A stretch of 18,211 bases of DNA from AC-52 sp044870295 (GTDB taxonomy: Bacteria; Actinomycetota; UBA4738): contig JBIOYQ010000013.1 of NCBI GenBank assembly GCA_044870295.1, positions 1 to 18,211 on the forward strand, written 5' to 3'. Positions 8,052 through 14,255 of the stretch are shown piece after piece; within the stretch, counting starts at the first letter, position 1, and each line of letters begins with the position of its first letter. Under the pieces are notes generated by a model that saw only the letters and a list, made by a program, of their open reading frames with translations, ran no database searches and was not told the DNA's origin. The position numbers were made by a program, and so were the translations under genes.

Positions 8052-9191
8052 ATGGATCGCGACGCCGGTCTGTCCGAGGACCAGCGGGAGATCGTGCGCG
8101 CCGTCCGCGAGTTCGTGGCCGATCGGGCCGCTCCGGCCGCCGCGGGCCACGAGGAGAAGAAGGAGTTCCCTCGCGACCTGTTCCGTCAGCTCGGTGAGAT
8201 GGGCCTGGCGGGGATCCCGTACGAGGAGCGCTTCGGCGGCGCCGGCCAGCCGATCCTGACCTACCTGGCGGTGCTCGAGGAGATCGCCACCGGCTTCCTG
8301 TCGCTCGCCATCACGCTCTCGGTCCACCACCTGTCTGCCTTCGGAGTGCACGCCTTCGGAAGCGACGACCTCAAACAGCGCTACCTGCCGCGGCTGTTCT
8401 CCGCCGAGTGGCTCGGGGCCTACGCGCTGTCGGAGGCGTCCAGCGGATCCGACGCCGCAGCGCTGCGCACGCGGGCGTCGCGCGACGGCGACGCCTACCG
8501 ATTGACCGGGACCAAGCGGTTCATCAGCTCCGCCGGGGAGGCCGAGTTCTACCTGGTCATGGCCAGGACGGGGGCGGAGGGCCCCAAGGGCGTCTCGGCG
8601 TTCGCCGTGGAGCGGGACTGGGACGGGTTCGAGTTCGGGAAGCTCGAAGACAAGATGGGCTGGAACGCGTCGCCCATGCGGGAGCTCATCTTCGAGGGGT
8701 GCTCGGTCCCCGCGGGGAACCTGGTGGGGGAGGAGGGGCAGGGGTTCACTATTGCCCTGGCCGCATTGGAGTCGGGCCGGCTGGGGATCGCGGCGTGTTC
8801 GGTCGGGCTGGCTCAGGCCGCCTTCGACGCCGCGGTGACGTTCGCCCGCGAGCGGCAGCAGTTCGGCCGACCGGTGATCGAGTTCCAGGGGCTGCAGTTC
8901 ATGCTGGCCGACATGGCCACGCAGATCGAGGCGGCGCGCAGGCTCTACCGCGCGGTGGCCGCGCAGCGGGACGAGGGTCGAACCGACTCGGTGGCCGCTT
9001 CCATGGCAAAGCTGTTCGCCTCGGATATGGCCATGCGGGTGACCACCGACGCCGTGCAAGTGCACGGGGGCTACGGGTACATGCAGGAATATCCGGTGGA
9101 ACGCTACCTGCGTGAGGCCAAGGCTCTGCAGATCGTGGAGGGCACCAACCAGGTCCAGCGCATGGTGATCGGGCGCAGCCTGACCGGCTAG
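8052..9191 (+). CDS. Acyl-CoA dehydrogenase, short/branched-chain type (second copy)
   Basis: The 379-residue protein has the standard short-chain acyl-CoA dehydrogenase layout: an N-terminal helical domain (LSEDQREIVRAVREFV), a middle beta domain with AYALSEASSGSDAAALRT and GTKRFISSAG, and a C-terminal domain with RQQFGRPVIEFQGLQFMLADM. Then come VHGGYGYMQEYPVERYLREAK and the catalytic Glu363 in IVEGTNQVQR. This closely follows butyryl- or isovaleryl-type enzymes. The exact substrate cannot be told. ATG 8052 is chosen because it is the first codon with family similarity and has a -10 box 7 nt upstream. It is not in an operon with the first copy; cysS on the other strand separates them. Confidence 0.93.
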   Translation: MDRDAGLSEDQREIVRAVREFVADRAAPAAAGHEEKKEFPRDLFRQLGEMGLAGIPYEERFGGAGQPILTYLAVLEEIATGFLSLAITLSVHHLSAFGVHAFGSDDLKQRYLPRLFSAEWLGAYALSEASSGSDAAALRTRASRDGDAYRLTGTKRFISSAGEAEFYLVMARTGAEGPKGVSAFAVERDWDGFEFGKLEDKMGWNASPMRELIFEGCSVPAGNLVGEEGQGFTIALAALESGRLGIAACSVGLAQAAFDAAVTFARERQQFGRPVIEFQGLQFMLADMATQIEAARRLYRAVAAQRDEGRTDSVAASMAKLFASDMAMRVTTDAVQVHGGYGYMQEYPVERYLREAKALQIVEGTNQVQRMVIGRSLTG

Positions 9192-9220
9192 AGCCTCGGC
9201 CTCTCACAGGTGTCGCGTGG

Positions 9221-9991
9221 CTACGGCGAGAGCGTGACGGGGATCCTCACCAGATTCAGCGGGGAGCCGTCCTCCGCGCTGGCCTGGTAGACCTCCAGCA
9301 CGGCCGGCAGGTCACTCCCGACCGAAAACGCCAGCGCCGCTTGGAAGTCGCCCCAGCATCCCGTCCCGCAGGTGGCCGTGGCGAACGTGGCAGCGAGCTC
9401 GTTCCCGTCCACGTCCACGAGCCGCATGCTGACCGTCGCCTCGAACACGTTGGCCCGGCCGGTGACGCTGATGGGGGAGATCTGCACCGAGCCGCCCTCG
9501 GGTGTCTGCACCAGGACGCCGCCCTGGTCGGGCTGGAACGTGGATCCGATCAGCGTCAGAGGCACCTGCACCACATGGATGGGGGAGCCGTCCTTGGCCG
9601 ATGCCTCGAACAGCTCCAGCCGGGCTGGCCGGTCCCCGTCCGCCACGAACTTCAGAGAGGCCTGGTAGTCGCCGCGGCACCCGGTCCCGCAGGAGGCCAT
9701 GGTGGTGCCGCTGGCCAGCTCGGTCCCGGCGTCGTCGATCAGGCGGTAGCTCACCACGGCTTCGAACACATCGGCGGTGCCCGAGACGGTGAAGGGGCTG
9801 GCCACGGTGTCGCCGGGGCGAGGCTGGTCGACCACGATCGTTCCGTCACCGGAGGGGCCGGGGGCGGGGGACGTCGTTGCCGTGGCGGAGGGGGCCGGGG
9901 GCTGGGACGGCCCTCCCAGGCTGCCCTGGGCCTTCGCGCAGGCCACGCCGAGGAGCAGCACTCCCAGGATGACTGCCGCTGACCGCTTCAT
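9221..9991 (-). CDS. Lipoprotein with two tandem Gmad2 immunoglobulin-like domains
   Basis: The 256-residue product begins with a lipoprotein signal (MKRSAAVILGVLLLGVAC, lipobox Cys18), followed by a Pro/Ser/Thr/Ala linker to about residue 50. Two repeats follow at about 52-148 and 159-256, each with GTADVFEA or GRANVFEA, a Cys-Gly-Thr-Gly-Cys element (Cys101/105 and Cys208/212), LELFEAS or LEVYQAS, DGSP, and a final beta strand. They match Gmad2, a domain known from spore-germination-related and other envelope proteins. No enzyme motif is present, so a binding or structural role outside the membrane is likely. It is preceded by AAAGGA with 7-nt spacing. It lies 71 nt downstream of the GerMN lipoprotein and is probably its paralogue and operon partner. 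Confidence 0.82.
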   Translation of the reverse strand: MKRSAAVILGVLLLGVACAKAQGSLGGPSQPPAPSATATTSPAPGPSGDGTIVVDQPRPGDTVASPFTVSGTADVFEAVVSYRLIDDAGTELASGTTMASCGTGCRGDYQASLKFVADGDRPARLELFEASAKDGSPIHVVQVPLTLIGSTFQPDQGGVLVQTPEGGSVQISPISVTGRANVFEATVSMRLVDVDGNELAATFATATCGTGCWGDFQAALAFSVGSDLPAVLEVYQASAEDGSPLNLVRIPVTLSP

Positions 9992-9998
9992 GTTCTCG

Positions 9999-10004
9999 TC
10001 CTTT
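9999..10004 (-). promoter_or_regulatory. Ribosome binding site of the tandem Gmad2 lipoprotein (AAAGGA)
   Basis: Minus-strand AAAGGA is separated by 7 nt from the ATG at 9991. It supports this start and shows that envelope genes here use Shine-Dalgarno sites, in contrast to the leaderless genes. Confidence 0.6.
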
Positions 10005-10062
10005 CTGCTCGGGGGCGAAGGTGGGCTTGGAGCCGCGGGCCGAACGGATGGAGCCGCGACCG

Positions 10063-10929
10063 CTACGGCGTGAGCGTCACGGGGATCGACTGCACGTTGA
10101 TGGCCGATCCGTCCTGGGCCGACGACTCGAAGACCTCGATCGTGCCGGGCTGCTCGTGGTCGACCGAGTAGCTCACCGCGATGCTGTAGTCGCCGCGACA
10201 GCCGGTGCCGCAGGTGGCCGTGGTGAACGTGTTCGCCAGCTCCTTCCCACGGGCATCCAGGATCCGGATGCTCACGGTGGCCTCAAAGACGTTCGCCGTG
10301 CCGGAGATCGTGACCGGGCTGGAGACGCGCTGCCCGATCAACGGCGTCTCGACCAGGATGGGGGGCAGGAGGTCCTCGAGGCTCTTGCGGGTGTAGGTCC
10401 GCGTGTCGCCGACGAACCGGACCTTCGAGATCGTCGAGTACTGCGTCAGCGTGTACACGACCTGGCCCTTGCGGAGCTCCTCGCCGTCACCGGCCGGACC
10501 GTTCACCGACAGGTCCACCGTCGCGAGGCCTCCGATCAGGGAGGCGATCGACGCGGAGGATCCGGACGGGATGGCGGTGTCCACGTCGGCCGCATCCTCG
10601 GAGGCATTCGGTCCGTCGAGGAGTGCCTCCAGGGCCAGGCCGGCCACCGCCGGGACGAAGGGCTCGGTCCGGCTCGACACGAACAACGTCCCGCCCCGGA
10701 CGAACCAGACCTCGAACGTGAATGGTTGGGCCGAGGGCGAAGGCTGGACGCTGGGGGTGGAGGACGGGTTGACCGACGGCGTGGAGGTCGGGCCCGGTGA
10801 AGGTTCCTGCGACGGCGAGGCGGACGGGCTGTTGACGGTGGGCCCGGGCCCCAGGGAGCCGGAGGCCTTGGCCGAGCAGCCGGCGGCGAGCAGGCCACCG
10901 ACCAGGATCAGGGTACCGAGGCGCTTCAT
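10063..10929 (-). CDS. GerMN-Gmad2 lipoprotein, LpqB-like position after a two-component system
   Basis: This 288-residue protein has a lipoprotein signal (lipobox AAGC, Cys18) and a Pro/Ser-rich linker to about residue 68. A GerMN domain (about 70-180) contains ALEALLDGPNASED, GGLATVDLS and QVVYTLTQYSTISKVRF. A C-terminal Gmad2 domain (about 191-288) carries Cys240 and Cys244 in CGTGCRGDY. The start is 24 nt after the kinase stop with a strong AAGGAGG site, so it belongs to the kinase operon. In known actinobacteria mtrA-mtrB is followed by lpqB, a GerMN lipoprotein that modulates MtrB. This protein holds the same place but has Gmad2 instead of the usual C-terminal beta-propeller. A signalling accessory role is inferred. 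Confidence 0.85.
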   Translation of the reverse strand: MKRLGTLILVGGLLAAGCSAKASGSLGPGPTVNSPSASPSQEPSPGPTSTPSVNPSSTPSVQPSPSAQPFTFEVWFVRGGTLFVSSRTEPFVPAVAGLALEALLDGPNASEDAADVDTAIPSGSSASIASLIGGLATVDLSVNGPAGDGEELRKGQVVYTLTQYSTISKVRFVGDTRTYTRKSLEDLLPPILVETPLIGQRVSSPVTISGTANVFEATVSIRILDARGKELANTFTTATCGTGCRGDYSIAVSYSVDHEQPGTIEVFESSAQDGSAINVQSIPVTLTP

Positions 10930-10935
10930 CTCATT

Positions 10936-10942
10936 CCTCCTT
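10936..10942 (-). promoter_or_regulatory. Strong Shine-Dalgarno of the GerMN-Gmad2 lipoprotein (AAGGAGG)
   Basis: Minus-strand AAGGAGG is followed by 6 nt and ATG 10929. It lies in the 24-nt gap after the kinase gene, so the lipoprotein can be translated independently from the shared mRNA. Confidence 0.7.
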
Positions 10943-10953
10943 CGGATGAGTGG

Positions 10954-12381
10954 TCACGCCTCATGATCGGCAGGGGCCGAAACACGGTCCTCACCGCCGG
11001 GTAACGGTTCGGTCACGGGGAGGATCAGCTGGAAGGACGTCCCGGTGCCCACCTCGCTCCGCACCTCGATGTCGCCGCCCAGGAGGCGGGCGTTCTCCAG
11101 GGCGATGGCCAGACCCAGCCCGCTGCCACCACCAGACCTGGCTGGGTCGGCCTTGTAGAACCGCTCGAACAGGTGGAGCAGGTGCTCCGGCGCGATGCCG
11201 GGACCGGCATCCGTCACCTCGATGGACAGCCGGCGTCCGGCCGTGCTCACGCGCACGCGGACGTCGACGCCACCGTGTTCCAGCGCGTTGCCGACGAGGT
11301 TCGCCACGATCCGCTCCAGTCGCCGCGGGTCGGTGGCCAGGACCGCGCCGTCCCCGTCCACCCGAACCCGCCCTTCCCAACCTCGGGCGCGGAGCACCGC
11401 CTCCACGAGAGGACCCACCTCGACCGTCTGGGGCTGGAGCGTCTCCCTGCCGGCGTCGAACCTGGAGATCTCCATGAGCTCCTCGACGAGCTTGCGGAGC
11501 CGGGTGACGTCCTGGATGAGCAGCTCGGCCGGACGACGGGACTCCTCCGGCATCCGGTCCAGGTGCTCGCGGAGCAGCGACGCCTCGCCGACCAGCGCCG
11601 TGAGCGGCGTCCGCAGCTCATGGGCCACGTCGGAGGTGAACCGCCGCTCCCGACCCTGCGCCTCGGAGAGCGCGGTGATCTTGTTCTGCAGCGCCTCCGC
11701 CATCTCGTTGAACGACGCTGCCCACGCTCCAAACTCGTCCTGGCCTTCGACGGGGAGCCGAGTCGCCAGCAGGCCTTCCGCCATGGCCTGCGCCGCACGG
11801 CTGGCCTCTGCCACCGGGTCGAGCGTCCGCCGGGCCAGGAACCGTCCGACCAGGGCAGCCAAGAGCAGGACCACCGCGAAGCCGATGAGCAGCACGTTGC
11901 GGAGCTGCGTCAGATCGCGAAAGATGCGGTCCTCGTTGAACAGGAAGTACAGCTCTGCCGTCGAGCCGGGAATCCTTCCTCCGACGATCAGCCGGCGCTG
12001 GCCCTCGAACTCCAGGCGGTCGAAGCCCAGCTGTCCCTGCCCAGCCAGCTGCCGAAGCGATGACGAGATCGGCGGCGGGACGAACTGACCCGAGGGCGTC
12101 GCGTTCCCATCCATCACCAGCACGACCTGCTGGTCGGACTGGCGGAATCCGCTGAGCATGCCCTCGATGTTCACCTGGTCGAGTGGGAGAAACGACTGGG
12201 CGACCAAGGTCAGCCGCGACCGAGCCGTCTCGCTAGCGCGATCAAGGGACTCGTCTAATCGCGACTGCTCGACCAGCAGATACGAGCCGAGGGCCAGTGC
12301 GCCCGCCGAGATCCCCGCGACCAGCACGAACGCGATCGCTAGACGTCGACGGAGCCGGCCGGGGCGGACGCGGCGAGGCAT
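10954..12381 (-). CDS. mtrB: MtrB-like sensor histidine kinase
   Basis: The 475-residue membrane kinase has TM1 at about 14-38, an extracytoplasmic sensor region (39-162), TM2 at about 163-181 and a HAMP segment (181-233). The dimerization domain reads RRFTSDVAHELRTPL, with phosphoacceptor His254. The ATPase has an N box (361-370, NLVGNALEHG), G1 (DAGPGI, 391-396), an F box (FERFYK) and G2 (GSGLGLAI, 419-426). The H-box region and ELMEISRFDAG resemble MtrB of actinobacteria, although the sensor region is shorter. Its ATG is 3 nt after the response regulator stop, so translation is coupled. With the regulator and the GerMN lipoprotein it forms an envelope-stress or division-type signalling operon; the signal is unknown. 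General PhoR-type kinases are the alternative. Confidence 0.88.
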   Translation of the reverse strand: MPRRVRPGRLRRRLAIAFVLVAGISAGALALGSYLLVEQSRLDESLDRASETARSRLTLVAQSFLPLDQVNIEGMLSGFRQSDQQVVLVMDGNATPSGQFVPPPISSSLRQLAGQGQLGFDRLEFEGQRRLIVGGRIPGSTAELYFLFNEDRIFRDLTQLRNVLLIGFAVVLLLAALVGRFLARRTLDPVAEASRAAQAMAEGLLATRLPVEGQDEFGAWAASFNEMAEALQNKITALSEAQGRERRFTSDVAHELRTPLTALVGEASLLREHLDRMPEESRRPAELLIQDVTRLRKLVEELMEISRFDAGRETLQPQTVEVGPLVEAVLRARGWEGRVRVDGDGAVLATDPRRLERIVANLVGNALEHGGVDVRVRVSTAGRRLSIEVTDAGPGIAPEHLLHLFERFYKADPARSGGGSGLGLAIALENARLLGGDIEVRSEVGTGTSFQLILPVTEPLPGGEDRVSAPADHEA

Positions 12382-12384
12382 CGG

Positions 12385-13065
12385 TCAGGCGCGGTCGAGG
12401 CGGTAGCCCACGCCTCGAACCGTCTTCACCAGCTGCGGGTGTCCGGGGTCGTCCTCGAGCTTGCCGCGCAGGCGCTGGATGGCCACGTCCACCAATCGCG
12501 AGTCCCCCAGGTAGTCGTAGTTCCACACCCGCTGTAGGAGCAGCTCCCGCGTGAAAACCTGGCCAGGCCGGCGTGCCAGCTCTAGGAGCAGACGGAATTC
12601 CGTCGCGGTCAGCGAGAGGTCCCTGCCGTCCTTGCGCGCCACGAACGCTGTCGGATCGATCTCGATCGCTCCGATCGTGATCGAGGTCTCCTCGGGCGCC
12701 GCCTGGGCGCGGCGGAGCACGGCCCGGACCCGCGCCACAAGCTCGGCCATCTCGAAGGGCTTCGTCACGTAGTCGTCTGCACCTGACTCCAGACCGACCA
12801 CGATGTCCACGGTGTCGGTCCGGGCCGTCAACATCACGATGGGCACGCGGCTGTGCTTGCGGATCTCGCGGCACACCTCGAACCCATCGAGCGACGGCAG
12901 CATGACGTCCAGGACCACCGCGTCGAAGGGGTCACGCAGGGCCCGGGCCAGACCGTCGCGGCCGTCCACCGCCGACGTCACGCGGTACCCCGCGGCCTGC
13001 AGGCCGAGGGTGGTCACCTCTCGGATCGAGGCGTCGTCCTCCACAACCAGGATGCGTTCGTCCAT
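12385..13065 (-). CDS. mtrA: MtrA-like OmpR-family response regulator
   Basis: The 226-residue regulator has a receiver domain with the acid pair Asp10/Asp11, phosphoacceptor Asp53 (VVLDVMLP), Thr80 and Lys102. A winged-helix DNA-binding domain follows, ending LVKTVRGVGYRLDRA. The segment VPIVMLTARTDTVDIVVGLE, then SGADDY, KPF and ELVARVRAVLRR, is strikingly close to actinobacterial MtrA, whose length (about 228) also matches. It is the first gene of the apparent operon with the kinase and the two lipoproteins. A TACCCT box lies 12 nt before the ATG, giving a very short leader without a Shine-Dalgarno site. The targets are unknown; MtrA controls cell wall and division genes in model species. 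Confidence 0.88.
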   Translation of the reverse strand: MDERILVVEDDASIREVTTLGLQAAGYRVTSAVDGRDGLARALRDPFDAVVLDVMLPSLDGFEVCREIRKHSRVPIVMLTARTDTVDIVVGLESGADDYVTKPFEMAELVARVRAVLRRAQAAPEETSITIGAIEIDPTAFVARKDGRDLSLTATEFRLLLELARRPGQVFTRELLLQRVWNYDYLGDSRLVDVAIQRLRGKLEDDPGHPQLVKTVRGVGYRLDRA

Positions 13066-13077
13066 GGCTCGGGCACA

Positions 13078-13083
13078 AGGGTA
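13078..13083 (-). promoter_or_regulatory. Candidate -10 box of the mtrA-like operon (TACCCT)
   Basis: Minus-strand TACCCT lies 12 nt before the ATG at 13065. If functional it gives a leader of only about five bases, in line with leaderless or near-leaderless genes nearby. Confidence 0.35.
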
Positions 13084-13116
13084 CTGCCGGTGTTCGGGCT
13101 TCCCCGTCAGGTTCGG

Positions 13117-13638
13117 TTAGGGGCAGGCGGACCACAGGCCGGCGCCCGCGGCTCGTGCCTGTCGCTCCGCGGCCTCGAACTGGGCGGCGCGCGCGGTGTC
13201 GGGAGCGACGCGATCCGAGGTGGCGTACCCCTCTTCCACGAGCGTCAGGTTGAACAGCTCGTCGCCGACGAAGACGTACGCCAGCAGCCTCTCATAACGG
13301 TCTCTGAGGTCGACGTCGAACTCCAGCCGGACCGTTCGCCCCTCCAGCCGGTTCCGGGTGAACCGGCCTGCCTCTTCGCCGAAGCACTCACCCGTGCCGC
13401 CGTACCACGACACCTCCGGCGTGTCGACGCCGATCAGCCGGACGCGCTCGTCGCGGCCGCCGTACGTGACGTGGAGGGTGTCGCCGTCGGTGACCTTGGT
13501 GACGGGGACGATGGCGGAGCCGGAGACCGGGGAGCGTCCGGAGGTGGATCCCGATGCGGGATGGGACCCGCACGCTGCCGCGAGCACGGCGAGGGCGATG
13601 GCAACCGGGGTGGACGCACGCCTTGCCTGAGTTCGCAT
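13117..13638 (-). CDS. Thermonuclease-like (SNase) lipoprotein
   Basis: This 173-residue protein starts with a basic and hydrophobic signal (lipobox-like LAAAC, Cys23), then a short Ser/Gly linker and one staphylococcal-nuclease domain. Key residues are Asp51 and Asp53 (VTDGDTLHV), Arg67, Asp72, Thr73 and Glu75 (VRLIGVDTPE), and Arg117 (DRYERLLAYVFV). These correspond to the catalytic Arg-Glu-Arg triad and calcium ligands, so it is probably an active extracytoplasmic calcium-dependent nuclease. The frame is open to ATG 13668, but ATG 13638 is chosen: it starts the signal peptide and has TAAGGT 7 nt upstream. It lies 36 nt after the AsnC-type gene and 51 nt before mtrA, with its own putative promoter. 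Confidence 0.88.
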   Translation of the reverse strand: MRTQARRASTPVAIALAVLAAACGSHPASGSTSGRSPVSGSAIVPVTKVTDGDTLHVTYGGRDERVRLIGVDTPEVSWYGGTGECFGEEAGRFTRNRLEGRTVRLEFDVDLRDRYERLLAYVFVGDELFNLTLVEEGYATSDRVAPDTARAAQFEAAERQARAAGAGLWSACP

Positions 13639-13645
13639 GGCCCGC

Positions 13646-13651
13646 ACCTTA
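13646..13651 (-). promoter_or_regulatory. -10 box of the nuclease gene (TAAGGT), leaderless arrangement
   Basis: Minus-strand TAAGGT is followed by 7 nt and ATG 13638. It independently agrees with the start chosen from the signal peptide. Confidence 0.5.
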
Positions 13652-13673
13652 TCGCGGCGGCCCGACACTCCCG

Positions 13674-14117
13674 CTAGGGACCGATCGGGCGATGCTCGAA
13701 GGCGGTCGACAGGACGATGGTGGTGCGGGTCTGGACCCCGGCCTTCTCGCGGAGCCGGCGCAGGAACTCCTCGAGATCGGCGGTGGTCCGGGTCCGTACC
13801 TTGAGGATGTAGTTCTCGTCGCCCGCGACCGAGTGGCAGTCCTCCACCTCCATGAACTCGAGCACGCGGTCGGGCAGGTCGTCCGGTTGCTTCGGGTCCA
13901 AGGGCATCACCGACACCAGGGCTGTGACGAACAGCCCGAGGCTGTGCGGATCGACCTCGGCCCGATATCCCTTGATCGCCCCGGACTGCTCGAGCTTGCG
14001 CACGCGTTCGTGCACGGAGGAAGGGGAGAGACCGACCGCCTTCCCGATCTCGGCGTAGGTCGCGCGACCGTCTCGTTGCAGCGCCGCCACGATGGCCTCA
14101 TCCCGGTCGTCGATCAT
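13674..14117 (-). CDS. Lrp/AsnC-family transcriptional regulator
   Basis: The 147-residue protein has an N-terminal HTH (residues about 20-41, TYAEIGKAVGLSPSSVHERV) and a C-terminal RAM ligand-binding domain (about 60-140) containing CHSVAGDENYILKVRT. Such proteins are small octameric or dimeric regulators that sense amino acids. It is transcribed divergently from the KamA-like gene, a common arrangement for a local regulator. A 13-bp inverted repeat lies in between. The ligand is not shown by sequence; lysine or a related amino acid is an inference from the neighbour. A TATGAT box lies 6 nt before the start codon and there is no Shine-Dalgarno site. Confidence 0.92.
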   Translation of the reverse strand: MIDDRDEAIVAALQRDGRATYAEIGKAVGLSPSSVHERVRKLEQSGAIKGYRAEVDPHSLGLFVTALVSVMPLDPKQPDDLPDRVLEFMEVEDCHSVAGDENYILKVRTRTTADLEEFLRRLREKAGVQTRTTIVLSTAFEHRPIGP

Positions 14118-14123
14118 GCCGAC

Positions 14124-14129
14124 ATCATA
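14124..14129 (-). promoter_or_regulatory. -10 box of the AsnC-type gene (TATGAT), leaderless arrangement
   Basis: Minus-strand TATGAT is followed by 6 nt and ATG 14117. It is a close match to the consensus -10 and fits a leaderless transcript. Confidence 0.6.
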
Positions 14130-14194
14130 ATCGGGCGATGGGCCGGCCAGCCGAAGGAACCGCGATTCTGCGAGGTATTTGCCGAATCTTCAGC

Positions 14195-14207
14195 GGGTAC
14201 GATACCC
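14195..14207 (+). promoter_or_regulatory. 13-bp inverted repeat, candidate AsnC-type operator over the KamA-like promoter
   Basis: GGGTACGATACCC is a 5-bp perfect inverted repeat (GGGTA/TACCC) around CGA. It overlaps two possible -10 boxes for the plus-strand gene (TACGAT at 14198-14203, TACCCT at 14203-14208). Lrp/AsnC proteins commonly bind imperfect palindromes of 13-15 bp beside divergent promoters. The assignment to the neighbouring regulator is inference. Confidence 0.4.
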
Positions 14208-14244
14208 TCAGATGCACGATCCGTTCGGAGTGACACGAACCACC

Positions 14245-14251
14245 GGGGAGG
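14245..14251 (+). promoter_or_regulatory. Ribosome binding site of the KamA-like gene (GGGGAGG)
   Basis: GGGGAGG ends 4 nt before GTG 14256. A second purine run, GAGGAGG at 14268-14274, ends only 2 nt before ATG 14277, which is too close for a typical site. The first is therefore preferred, but the start remains open. Confidence 0.45.
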
Positions 14252-14255
14252 CCAC

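Larger units (their letters stand above)
14118..14255 (+). other. Divergent intergenic region between the AsnC-type and KamA-like genes
   Basis: This 138-bp region holds a TATGAT box for the minus-strand regulator near its left end. The right half is more AT-rich and contains the 13-bp inverted repeat and the possible -10 boxes for the plus-strand gene. The plus-strand transcript would have a leader of roughly 40-50 nt, unlike the leaderless genes nearby. No small gene or RNA was recognised. Confidence 0.6.

Noticed and set aside
9192..9220. Possible terminator between the second acyl-CoA dehydrogenase and the tandem Gmad2 gene
   Set aside because: The 29-bp gap shows only 3-bp complementary arms, insufficient for a hairpin.
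14164..14188. GATTC and GAATC half-sites 15 nt apart in the AsnC/KamA intergenic region
   Set aside because: Five-base arms with a long spacer are too weak to call; the adjacent 13-bp repeat is the better operator candidate.
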